Source: a virus. Taken from it: a stretch of DNA of 64,000 nucleotides. Every line of letters begins with the position of its first letter. Positions within the stretch are counted from its first letter, which is position 1. The notes under the pieces were generated by a model, which was not told the origin of the DNA, did no database searches, and was given only the letters and a program-made list of their open reading frames with translations. The stretch covers positions 1 to 64,000 of IMG/VR virus record IMGVR_UViG_3300050821_000359. One strand, 5' to 3'. This document shows, piece after piece, positions 22,577 to 29,512 of the stretch. Position numbers and translations under genes: made by a program.

Positions 22577-22970
22577 AAAGGAAGAGAGAGTACACCGCAA
22601 TAAGAAAAGTTTTGATGAAATCCTTGGTGATCCTTATGCCTTGGAACTGTTGCAAGGACAATTTGAACTATTAAAGAATAGTACAGATGCAAAGAACGGT
22701 CAATTGCAAAAAGGAAAAGGTGCTCGACCCAACATCGTAGATTTTTTTATAGATGTTGAACATGCAGTAATAGATGGGTTGAAAAAGTATACAGGACAGG
22801 AAGAAATTCCTAAAGACATTGAGCAATTGTTTTACAACACATATGTACTAGAGACTGAGCCAATATTTACTCAACAAGAACGAGCGAAAGTTGAGCAAGC
22901 AATTGGCAGTATTTTTAGAAAGCGCAGTATCAGTCCGATAGGGCGCTACTTCACAGTCATAAAACAGTAG
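22566..22970 (+). CDS. Hypothetical helical protein (134 aa)
   Basis: Overlaps the EndoVII-like gene by 11 bases. Predominantly helical and charged (IVDFFIDVEHAVIDGLKKYTG, TQQERAKVEQAIGSIFRKRSIS). A basic C-terminal end could bind nucleic acid. No recognised family. Confidence 0.5.
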   Translation: MGLRKEERVHRNKKSFDEILGDPYALELLQGQFELLKNSTDAKNGQLQKGKGARPNIVDFFIDVEHAVIDGLKKYTGQEEIPKDIEQLFYNTYVLETEPIFTQQERAKVEQAIGSIFRKRSISPIGRYFTVIKQ

Positions 22971-22976
22971 GTAATT

Positions 22977-23093
22977 ATGAGCATTAAATTCGCATGGTAT
23001 GATGTGTGGGTAGGGGCTTACTGGGATAGGAAAAACCGAACATTGTACATTTGCCCTATCCCTATGGTATTAATAGCTGTAAAAATTAAATAG
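22977..23093 (+). CDS. Small conserved phage protein, FAWYDVWVGAYWDR family (38 aa)
   Basis: ATG 6 bases after the previous stop. FAWYDVWVGAYWDRKNRTLYICPIP matches a small aromatic-rich protein found in many tailed phages. Function unknown; the pattern itself is distinctive. Confidence 0.65.
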   Translation: MSIKFAWYDVWVGAYWDRKNRTLYICPIPMVLIAVKIK

Positions 23094-23103
23094 AAAGAAA
23101 ACA

Positions 23104-23262
23104 ATGAACATAGAAGAGTTACAAAAGAAAGTATACACGCAGATAGACATTTTCCAAGATATTTGGAGTTGGCAACCGGGCGAGTCTCGTAATGCTCTAG
23201 TTTGTGATATTCGGGATAAAGTCGATAAAATATTTGAAAAGGCTAAGAAAGAACAATCATGA
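23104..23262 (+). CDS. Small helical protein (52 aa)
   Basis: ATG after AAAGAAAACA. Two amphipathic helices (EELQKKVYTQIDIFQDIW, LVCDIRDKVDKIFEKAKKEQ). TGA overlaps the next ATG. Unknown. Confidence 0.45.
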   Translation: MNIEELQKKVYTQIDIFQDIWSWQPGESRNALVCDIRDKVDKIFEKAKKEQS

Positions 23263-23399
23263 AAACTGAAAACGAAGAGTATCTAGAAGAAATTAAGAAC
23301 GAGAAGCATCAACCTAGAAAGTTACAGTTGCTCCAAAAGTACGGGCTCATGGCACCACAACTAACAAAAGAGGAACAAGAACTATGCAACCAGAAGTAA
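23259..23399 (+). CDS. Small charged protein (46 aa)
   Basis: ATGA overlap with the preceding stop. Acidic/basic helical peptide (NEEYLEEIKNEKHQPRKLQLL). Ends 16 bases inside the next gene. Unknown. Confidence 0.4.
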   Translation: MKTENEEYLEEIKNEKHQPRKLQLLQKYGLMAPQLTKEEQELCNQK

Positions 23400-23704
23400 T
23401 TGATATTAAGAGTCCTGCTGGCAATGGCGTATACATTACGTATCAGACTGTTAAGCACATGCGTCCGACTTGCGGACACCGGTTAGACTTACATCGGCTA
23501 CCTAAACATAGGAATTGCAATTTTTGTTGGGTAGCATTTTGGCAGAATAACGGCGAGGCTGTAAAAACTGCTGATGAAATGTTTAACTCCGATCATCCCG
23601 AGGCATTAGAACAAATTATAGGAACTAAAGGCGTCAGGAAGTTCTTAGGATTCATGTCCGTCATCGCTAATGCAAAAACACAAGGAATCAACAATGGCGA
23701 CTAA
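23384..23704 (+). CDS. Phage Zn-binding protein, CNFCW motif (106 aa)
   Basis: RPTCGHRLDLHRLPKHRNCNFCWVAFW holds Cys and His residues in zinc-site spacing; the N-C-x-F-C-W block marks a common phage family of unknown role. The C-terminal helix (VRKFLGFMSVIANAKTQ) is conserved in type. Overlaps the next gene by 11 bases. Confidence 0.55.
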   Translation: MQPEVIDIKSPAGNGVYITYQTVKHMRPTCGHRLDLHRLPKHRNCNFCWVAFWQNNGEAVKTADEMFNSDHPEALEQIIGTKGVRKFLGFMSVIANAKTQGINNGD

Positions 23705-24152
23705 GCACGGCATGAGCTACACTCCAGAATACAATGCATATAAAGGTGCTAAAAACAGATGTAACAATCCTAAAAATGGTCGGTATCAATATTACGGCGA
23801 AAGAGGTATAAGGTTCTTATTCAATTCGTTTGAAGAATTTTATCAAGAATTGGGACCAAGACCGGACAATTTAACACTAGACAGAATTGATACTAATGGA
23901 AATTATTGTGTCGGAAATGTGCAATGGTCGTCACAGCTAGACCAATTGCAAAATAGAAGAAAGTACTTTATTGGAAAAAGAAAAGGTAAAGGCTACTATT
24001 GGAACAAAGCCGCAAAGAAATGGGCGGCACAACTATGGTTTAAAGGTACGTATTACTATCTAGGATTGTTCCCAACCGAAAATCAAGCTAGAGAAGCTTA
24101 TGAAAATAAATTAAATGAACTAATAGCTAATAGCAAACTAGAGGGACAGTGA
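23694..24152 (+). CDS. HNH-AP2 homing endonuclease (152 aa)
   Basis: ATG 23694 follows AAGGAATCAACA; the in-frame upstream start at 23670 lies inside the previous gene. HNH part: Y-K-G-A-K-N-R-C, YYGERGI, L-T-L-D-R-I-D-T-N-G-N-Y, N-V-Q-W. C-terminal AP2 DNA-binding domain: GYYWNKAAKKWAAQLWF, YLGLFPTENQAREAYE. This fusion is typical of mobile homing endonucleases. It sits right before recA. Confidence 0.9.
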   Translation: MATKHGMSYTPEYNAYKGAKNRCNNPKNGRYQYYGERGIRFLFNSFEEFYQELGPRPDNLTLDRIDTNGNYCVGNVQWSSQLDQLQNRRKYFIGKRKGKGYYWNKAAKKWAAQLWFKGTYYYLGLFPTENQAREAYENKLNELIANSKLEGQ

Positions 24153-25297
24153 AAGGATTAGCAGATTTACAAGCATTATTAGGAGCTACGCAGGGGCAAA
24201 TTGTTAACGGTTTTCAAATTGTTGATATTCCTAATTCAGTTCCCTCGGAAACAATTGTTCAGGCTAAGAAAGAAAAGGAACCAAAGCTGGCAAGCAAGGA
24301 AGATAAGTTTGAAGTTCTAAAACAGCTTAATAAAAAACTTAACAAACAATTTGAAGTTAATGTCTCACTTACCAGAATGGGAGAAAAGGTAGGAATTCGT
24401 CTACCAAGTATCAGTACCAATCTTCCATCATTAGATGAAGGTGTGCTACAATGCGGCGGCATTCCAATTGGCCGAATTGTTGAAATCTTCGGACCTGAAT
24501 CCGCTGGTAAAACTACCCTTGCTTTACACATAATTGCACAGGAGCAAAAGAACACTAGCAATCTGTGTGCTTTCATAGATGCAGAACATTCACTAGACCC
24601 AACTTATGCAGCATCTCTGGGTGTTAACATGGATGAGTTAGTTATTAGTCAACCTGATAGCGGCGAGCAAGCACTAGAAACTGTTGAGGAATTAATTGAT
24701 AGTCGTACTGTCAGTCTGATTATCATTGATTCTGTTGCTGCGTTAGTTCCACAAGCAGAGCTAGACGGAGAAATGGGCGATTCCAACATGGGCTTACAGG
24801 CAAGACTTCTCTCACAAGCAATGAGGAAGTTACGTGGAAAAGCTAATATGAATGGTGTCAGTTTGATATTCATTAATCAGATACGTGAGAAAATTGGTGT
24901 AATGTTTGGCAATCCTGAGACAACGACTGGAGGCAGAGCATTAAAATTTTACTCATCTGTACGTCTAGACGTTCGTCGTAAAGATGTTATCGGACCAAAA
25001 GAACAGCCTATAGGTCACACTCTCAAAGTAAAAGCAGTAAAGAATAAGTGTGGAGCGCCCATGCGTGAAACATTTATCAATTTGCTTTATGGAAAAGGAA
25101 TAGATACCTTCGCAGATACGGTTAGTTACGGCGTCACATGTGGCGCAATAGAACAATCGGGTGCATGGTATTCTTATCAAGGGGAACGTATAGCATACGG
25201 TTTAGAAAATACTATTGAAAAACTTAGAGGAGAGGCGCAACTTTTTGAGAAAATTCGTGTCAATATTATAGAAAGGACCAAAAACACGGAGAACTAA
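24149..25297 (+). CDS. recA: RecA/UvsX-type recombinase (382 aa)
   Basis: GTG start overlapping the previous TGA. Walker A G-P-E-S-A-G-K-T at about 115-122, Walker B LIIIDSVAAL, L1-type MGLQARLLSQAMRKL, SLIFINQIREKIGVMFGNPETT and GGRALKFYSSVRLD follow bacterial RecA closely. Slightly longer than bacterial RecA (about 350). It forms filaments on ssDNA for strand exchange in recombination-dependent replication, with the primase-helicase, SSB-like and RecB-like proteins. Confidence 0.95.
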   Translation: MKGLADLQALLGATQGQIVNGFQIVDIPNSVPSETIVQAKKEKEPKLASKEDKFEVLKQLNKKLNKQFEVNVSLTRMGEKVGIRLPSISTNLPSLDEGVLQCGGIPIGRIVEIFGPESAGKTTLALHIIAQEQKNTSNLCAFIDAEHSLDPTYAASLGVNMDELVISQPDSGEQALETVEELIDSRTVSLIIIDSVAALVPQAELDGEMGDSNMGLQARLLSQAMRKLRGKANMNGVSLIFINQIREKIGVMFGNPETTTGGRALKFYSSVRLDVRRKDVIGPKEQPIGHTLKVKAVKNKCGAPMRETFINLLYGKGIDTFADTVSYGVTCGAIEQSGAWYSYQGERIAYGLENTIEKLRGEAQLFEKIRVNIIERTKNTEN

Positions 25298-25917
25298 TGA
25301 AAGTATGTACCAAATGTAAAAAAGAAAAAGATAAAACTTTCTTTGGAAAAGACACTAGTCGTAAAGACCTGCTCAATCCTTGGTGCAAAGAGTGTAAACG
25401 GCAAGCGTCGTTAGTTTATAAAGCTGAAAACAAAGAAAAAATAGCTGCATATTATTTAAAAAACAAGGATAAAGTATCCGCACTAAATGCGGCGTGGCGT
25501 GCTAAGAATAAAGAAAAAATAATCGCCTATAGAATAGAAAATAAAAACTATTATCGTGACTACCAGCTTACACATAAAGAAGAACAGAAAGATTGGAGAA
25601 GAAGAAAGTTATACGGAATTTCAAATGACGATTTCAGAGAAATACTTGAAATACAAGAAAACAAATGCTTAATTTGTAAAGAATTGTTTTCGGATAACAA
25701 TTTGCCTCATGTAGACCACTGTCATTGTTCCGGAGAATTACGAGGCATTTTGTGTGGAACCTGTAATCGAGCACTAGGACTCTTTAAAGATCGACCGGAC
25801 CTCTGCCGAGCAGCCGCCGATTATTTGGAAATTTACAAAAACCTCTTGACAACCGACCAGACCCTTGATACTCTAGGTTCAGAGTTGTTCAAGGCAATCA
25901 AAGTAGCAGTAGATTAA
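25297..25917 (+). CDS. EndoVII-like HNH endonuclease with N-terminal zinc ribbon (206 aa)
   Basis: ATG overlaps the recA stop by one base. N-terminal ribbon CTKCKKEK...WCKECKR, a long Lys-rich helical region, then a nuclease core with CLICKELF, H-V-D-H-C-H and L-R-G-I-L-C-G-T-C-N-R-A-L-G. Same core as the genes at 22187, 46581 and 58136. Likely a homing gene placed behind recA; its end contains a promoter for the next cassette. Confidence 0.8.
   Translation: MKVCTKCKKEKDKTFFGKDTSRKDLLNPWCKECKRQASLVYKAENKEKIAAYYLKNKDKVSALNAAWRAKNKEKIIAYRIENKNYYRDYQLTHKEEQKDWRRRKLYGISNDDFREILEIQENKCLICKELFSDNNLPHVDHCHCSGELRGILCGTCNRALGLFKDRPDLCRAAADYLEIYKNLLTTDQTLDTLGSELFKAIKVAVD
25846..25874 (+). promoter_or_regulatory. 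Possible promoter for the secreted-protein cassette
   Basis: TTGACA (25846-25851), 17-base spacer, TACTCT (25869-25874). The -10 is weak but the -35 is perfect. It lies at the end of the HNH gene, about 55 bases before the gene at 25931. Confidence 0.4.
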
Positions 25918-25930
25918 GGAGAAAGAAAGA

Positions 25931-26428
25931 ATGAAGAAGATTTTGTGTACACTGATGCTTGCTATTGCTAGCATCCTGACAATTCCCTCTCACGCACAGA
26001 CTACAACTAAGTATCTTTTGGGAGCACATCCATGTGGCAGTTTTACCAATAATTATTACTGCGATGGGATTCCTTTCACTCGTTGGGACGGTTCGCAGCC
26101 TCAACCCTCTAATGGAGACGCTTTTACACCACCGATTCCTGCTTATGTGTTTTCTGACTTACTTTATAACGGTCGAGTAAATGGCTTTTTCTTCCTGACT
26201 AATGACGGGTTAGATATTAACGGACCTACAGGAAATGTGGTTTCAGTTATAGATGTTCCCGCGCCTAACGCGCCGGTTGGTGTTCAACAAGTTACCGCTA
26301 CCCTAAAGGGTGCTAACTATACAGGAACAGTGACGTTTCTTTATACTAAAGGAAAACGCTCATGTGGTGGTCGAACCTGCGTTACACCTTGGCAGATTCT
26401 TAGTGGCTATGTGGAGGTAACGAAGTGA
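25931..26428 (+). CDS. Secreted protein of unknown function (165 aa)
   Basis: Ribosome site AAGGAGAAAGA. MKKILCTLMLAIASILTIPSHAQ is a good Sec signal peptide (cleavage after S-H-A). The mature part is strand-rich with Gly/Asn turns and four Cys, fit for periplasmic disulphides (HPCGSF, YYCDG, RSCGGRTC). Not a known family. Together with the next gene it looks like a moron: own promoter, own terminator, no replication role. Confidence 0.65.
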   Translation: MKKILCTLMLAIASILTIPSHAQTTTKYLLGAHPCGSFTNNYYCDGIPFTRWDGSQPQPSNGDAFTPPIPAYVFSDLLYNGRVNGFFFLTNDGLDINGPTGNVVSVIDVPAPNAPVGVQQVTATLKGANYTGTVTFLYTKGKRSCGGRTCVTPWQILSGYVEVTK

Positions 26429-26670
26429 AGAAAATTCTATTAACACTTTCAATTTTCGCCGGTCTATCCTTTATCAGTCAACCAAAAGCGCACGCTGATT
26501 ACTGGTGTCCTAGTGGTTCCGGCGCAGCAGTAGGCATCTTCCCTGTCGGTCCTGCATGGGTTCCATATCGATACTGCGCAGGTTTCAATACTGGCGAGGA
26601 AGTCGATTTTGATTTCCAAGTGATCACATGGGGTGACTATTGGGACTTAAAGCGAGTCCTTGGAGACTAA
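26425..26670 (+). CDS. Small secreted protein (81 aa)
   Basis: GTG start overlapping the previous stop by 4 bases. MKKILLTLSIFAGLSF...KAHA is a signal peptide similar to that of the previous protein (MKKILxTL). Mature part is Gly/Trp/Tyr-rich with two Cys (YWCPSG, RYCAG), likely one disulphide. Ends 8 bases before a terminator hairpin. Confidence 0.6.
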   Translation: MKKILLTLSIFAGLSFISQPKAHADYWCPSGSGAAVGIFPVGPAWVPYRYCAGFNTGEEVDFDFQVITWGDYWDLKRVLGD

Positions 26671-26678
26671 CTAACCTA

Positions 26679-26713
26679 GGGCCACGATTGTTAAATAATT
26701 GTGGCCCATTTTA
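26679..26713 (+). terminator. Rho-independent terminator
   Basis: GGGCCAC...GTGGCCC stem extended by ATT/AAT across one wobble, loop of about 7 bases, followed by ATTTTA. It closes the secreted-protein cassette. Confidence 0.7.
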
Positions 26714-26723
26714 GAAAGGAAAA

Positions 26724-26876
26724 ATGAAAAACGTATTTGTATACACTAGTACTTGCTGCTCAAAACCTGCACGTAAACCTGCCCTAGTCCGCACAGAGGA
26801 AGCTAAAGGAACATTGGGACACTGGCGTTGTGTGGGATGCGGCAAGTCTGCCAAAGTGACTAGAACAAGGGTATAA
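26724..26876 (+). CDS. Small zinc-ribbon protein (50 aa)
   Basis: ATG after AGAAAGGAAAA. C11/C12 with S-x-A, and W-R-C-V-G-C-G-K at the C-terminus give a CC...CxxC zinc site. Basic tail. Stop abuts the next ATG. Confidence 0.5.
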   Translation: MKNVFVYTSTCCSKPARKPALVRTEEAKGTLGHWRCVGCGKSAKVTRTRV

Positions 26877-27179
26877 ATGACTCAACAGATGAATGATGTT
26901 GGCACCCGTTATGAGCATCTTAGAGAGTTTATTAGTGATCTAGAAGATGCCCTAGTAACAATGTCAGATCGAATTGAAAAAGCTAAATATGTACCGACAG
27001 ATGATACTAATAAGTTAAGAAATTTAACAATCACTTATCAGGTAATTTCTCGTTATTTTAATAGTCTCTCCGGAGTAAACGAGACAGAGCAAGACTATAA
27101 GTTGTCTTGTCTAGTTGACAAAATTCCTGATAATCCTGATGAAATTGAAGGCGGAAGGGGAACACCATTATGCAAGTAG
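26877..27179 (+). CDS. Hypothetical helical protein (100 aa)
   Basis: ATG follows the previous TAA directly. Long helices (YEHLREFISDLEDALVTMSDRIEKA, TITYQVISRYFNSLSGV) suggest a coiled coil; C-terminus acidic then GGRGTPLCK. Unknown. Confidence 0.5.
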   Translation: MTQQMNDVGTRYEHLREFISDLEDALVTMSDRIEKAKYVPTDDTNKLRNLTITYQVISRYFNSLSGVNETEQDYKLSCLVDKIPDNPDEIEGGRGTPLCK

Positions 27180-27349
27180 CAAATATCGTAATAGACTTCA
27201 ATGAGAATAAAAAGACATACACAGCTACTCTTAAAACAGATGCAAAGAAATTAGATGGGTTTAGTCTAGACGGCACCGAGGGCACTAGTAATCTAGGCCC
27301 AATAACAGCATTAGAAGATTTGATTGAGAATGTATGGGCATTAGTATAG
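27170..27349 (+). CDS. Small hypothetical protein (59 aa)
   Basis: ATG within the previous gene end (10-base overlap). Two strands (VANIVIDFNENKKTYTATLKT) and a C-terminal helix. Ends 16 bases inside the next gene. Unknown. Confidence 0.45.
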   Translation: MQVANIVIDFNENKKTYTATLKTDAKKLDGFSLDGTEGTSNLGPITALEDLIENVWALV

Positions 27350-27531
27350 ATGCACTAGGAATTCTTACCATCATTGGTTTAACTTTAGCTATTACAACAT
27401 TTCTAGGCCCGTTCGTAGTTTTTACTATAGCTGCTGTTTATTACTTTGGCTTAGTACTTTTAATAACTGTTGCAGAAATGTTAAAGTATCTTGTGAAAGG
27501 GGTTTGTGGGATTTTCAAATCTTCTAAATAA
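27334..27531 (+). CDS. Two-pass membrane protein (65 aa)
   Basis: Two long hydrophobic helices (LGILTIIGLTLAITTFLGPFV and AAVYYFGLVLLITVAEML) and a short basic end (KGVCGIFKSSK). Holin-like topology, but it lies among metabolic genes. Unknown function. Confidence 0.5.
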   Translation: MGISIDALGILTIIGLTLAITTFLGPFVVFTIAAVYYFGLVLLITVAEMLKYLVKGVCGIFKSSK

Positions 27532-27871
27532 ACTACCTTATAAGGAAATTGGCTGGAAGGAACTAGGAGAAGTCTTTTATAGATACACGCTACTAAAAAC
27601 TCCTTGGTTCAATGTTTATTTACACAAACTAGACGCTCCTAATTGGCATCCTGTTTGTCACGATCATCCTTGGTCCTTTGTGACTATTTTGCTAAAAGGC
27701 GGATACCTAGAAAAGTGCGACGAAGGAACGTTTCATAGGAAACCGGGAGCTATGCTTTATAGACCGGCAGAATTTAAACATAATATTATTACCCCATACG
27801 GAACATCTTGGTCACTAGTCATAACAACTAAGAAAAAACGGCAATGGGGCTTTTTAACCTGTGAGGATTAG
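27506..27871 (+). CDS. Cupin-like protein (121 aa)
   Basis: GTG start, 26-base overlap. H-D-H-P-W-S-F followed by LLKGGYLEKCDEGTFHRKPGAMLYRPAEFKH matches the two cupin motifs (H-x-H...E...H) that bind a metal. This small phage cupin family is widespread; activity is unknown (sugar isomerase or epimerase-like, or dioxygenase-like). Confidence 0.6.
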   Translation: MGFSNLLNKLPYKEIGWKELGEVFYRYTLLKTPWFNVYLHKLDAPNWHPVCHDHPWSFVTILLKGGYLEKCDEGTFHRKPGAMLYRPAEFKHNIITPYGTSWSLVITTKKKRQWGFLTCED

Positions 27872-28228
27872 ATGGGATTCATTATCGAAGGTTTGAATGA
27901 GTATCAAGACGCAGCAGTCGCTACAGCACAATATCCTAATCTTGGTGAGAATATTTTATACCCAATGATGGGTCTAGCTGGCGAATCGGGCGAAGCAGTT
28001 GACAAAGTTAAGAAATTGTGGCGTAATAGAAATATCACCAGCGGAAAGGAATACACCTTTACCGAGAAACTGGAACTGGCAAAGGAACTTGGCGACACTA
28101 TGTGGTACATAGCAGCCGCCCTAAAAGAAATTGGCTATACCATGTCAGAGTGTGCTACACTAAATATTGAAAAGCTGCTTGACAGACAAGCTAGAAATGT
28201 CATTAGGAGTTCTGGAGATAACCGTTAA
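27872..28228 (+). CDS. MazG-like NTP pyrophosphohydrolase (118 aa)
   Basis: ATG right after the previous stop. Metal-binding E38-x-x-E41 (GLAGESGEAVDKVKK) and E72-x-x-D75 (AKELGDTMWYIA) are the MazG signature; the N-terminal E-Y-Q-D helix is also typical. The family splits (d)NTPs to NMPs and PPi; phage copies may lower non-canonical nucleotides or (p)ppGpp signalling. It is in the same run as the NAD module. Confidence 0.85.
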   Translation: MGFIIEGLNEYQDAAVATAQYPNLGENILYPMMGLAGESGEAVDKVKKLWRNRNITSGKEYTFTEKLELAKELGDTMWYIAAALKEIGYTMSECATLNIEKLLDRQARNVIRSSGDNR

Positions 28229-28323
28229 TGGCTTTGGCGTGGGGTATTCTTGGGGCGGTTCTCGGGTACATGGCCGGAAGGCTATTCCGTATAGCATACG
28301 ACTATTGGAGGCAAAATGATTAG
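28228..28323 (+). CDS. Tiny membrane peptide (31 aa)
   Basis: TAATG overlap with the MazG stop. One hydrophobic helix (MALAWGILGAVLGYMAGRLF) and a polar basic end. Unknown. Confidence 0.4.
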   Translation: MALAWGILGAVLGYMAGRLFRIAYDYWRQND

Positions 28324-28417
28324 CATAGCGATTATCGTTTTCTTAGCTATCTACGGATTACTGAGTCTAGTGATCGATGTAAACAATAAGGTGAATAAAT
28401 GGTTGAAAAAGAATTAA
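28316..28417 (+). CDS. Tiny membrane peptide (33 aa)
   Basis: ATG inside the previous gene end, preceded by GGAGGCAAA. Helix IIVFLAIYGLLSLVIDV with a basic C-terminus. Unknown; likely the partner of the preceding peptide. Confidence 0.4.
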   Translation: MISIAIIVFLAIYGLLSLVIDVNNKVNKWLKKN

Positions 28418-28686
28418 CAATAATTGAAAGCTACGATCTACTTGTTGCTAAAAGAAACCCAGAGTCTAGACGGTCTATTAAGATATTTCTGGAGATTATT
28501 AGCAATCTGACAGACAGGTTAGCAGAAGCTAGCAAAGTACTAGAAGAAATTGCTAACAGTTCGCACCAAGCGTATGATGGGAATGCCTCATTTATCAGTG
28601 AGCACTCAAGTGGGTACGCACTAGGTGTAGCTGATGGTCATAGATGCGCGGCAGCAACGGCTAAATTATACCTAGAAAGGATTTAA
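28399..28686 (+). CDS. Hypothetical helical protein (95 aa)
   Basis: ATG overlapping by 19 bases. Helical (RRSIKIFLEIISNLTDRLAEASKVLEEIANS) with a Gly/Ala-rich C-terminus (GYALGVADGHRCAAATAKLYLERI). Precedes the NAD gene pair by 1 base, so it is probably co-translated with it; a role in that module is unknown. Confidence 0.5.
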   Translation: MVEKELTIIESYDLLVAKRNPESRRSIKIFLEIISNLTDRLAEASKVLEEIANSSHQAYDGNASFISEHSSGYALGVADGHRCAAATAKLYLERI

Positions 28687-28687
28687 A

Positions 28688-29512
28688 ATGTTTATAGTAA
28701 CGAGCGGCAATCGTTGGCTCCAATACAAAGCGTTCGTGTTTAGCGGCGGCGAAGTGAGCGTAAAGCTTACGCCCGAATTGACAAGTTTCACGTTTCCTAG
28801 TGACGTAGTTCACATTACTGCTCACATCACTTCGTCAAATAAGGTGATGGAATTAGTCATGCTGACAGACGCTATTCGCAGAGAATGGGGCGATGTAGCA
28901 ATTGTTCTGAAATGTCCGTACCTTCCTTACGCAAGACAAGATAGGGTATGCGCCCCCGGAGAATCGCTATCATTAAAGGTTTTCTGTGATATTATTAACT
29001 CGTTGAAGTTTAGATACGTATATGTAGCAGACGTTCATAGCGAAGTCGCTTTAGCACTTCTCGACAATGTTGTTAACATCCAGCAAGAAAACTTTGTCAG
29101 TAAAATTGACAGCAAGTATCTGGTTAACACTTGCCTAGTCTCACCAGATGCAGGAGCTACTAAAAAGATTAATAACGTTGCTAGGGCTTTGAAACTTCCG
29201 GTTATCCGCGCTGACAAGGTACGTGATCCGAATACCGGAGAGATTACAGGAACCGATATTCAGAAAAATCCTGCTTTTTGGGATAGCAATTTACTAGTTG
29301 TTGACGATATTTGTGACGGTGGTAGAACATTTATTGAGTTAGCTAAGAAAGCGAAAGAACGTTATGAAATTGGAAAGTACTATCTATACGTCACACACGG
29401 AATTTTTAGCAAAGGGTTAGAGCCGCTGTTAGAATACTATGACCATATATTCACAGCTTACCCCTTTCCGGGAATAGCTCATGAGAAACTGACTGTATTA
29501 GGAGGAATTTAG
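28688..29512 (+). CDS. PRPP-synthetase-like enzyme, probable ADP-ribose pyrophosphokinase (Adps) of an NAD+ reconstitution pathway (274 aa)
   Basis: Keeps the Prs layout: C-P-Y-L-P-Y-A-R-Q-D-R near 77-86 with PGESLS (ATP site), VADVHSEVA near 113-121, SPDAGATKK near 152-160, and the pyrophosphate/ribose loop V-V-D-D-I-C-D-G-G-R-T at 204-214. At 274 residues it is shorter than housekeeping Prs (about 315). In known phages a Prs-like gene next to a NAMPT-like gene makes ADP-ribose pyrophosphate from ADP-ribose (NARP1, Adps plus Namat). True PRPP synthetase activity cannot be excluded from sequence alone. One-base overlap with the next gene (stop and start share a base) argues for coupled expression. 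Confidence 0.75.
   Translation: MFIVTSGNRWLQYKAFVFSGGEVSVKLTPELTSFTFPSDVVHITAHITSSNKVMELVMLTDAIRREWGDVAIVLKCPYLPYARQDRVCAPGESLSLKVFCDIINSLKFRYVYVADVHSEVALALLDNVVNIQQENFVSKIDSKYLVNTCLVSPDAGATKKINNVARALKLPVIRADKVRDPNTGEITGTDIQKNPAFWDSNLLVVDDICDGGRTFIELAKKAKERYEIGKYYLYVTHGIFSKGLEPLLEYYDHIFTAYPFPGIAHEKLTVLGGI

Noticed and set aside
27116-27145. TTGACA inside the gene at 26877
   Set aside because: No acceptable -10 at 16-18 bases; probably a chance match in coding sequence.
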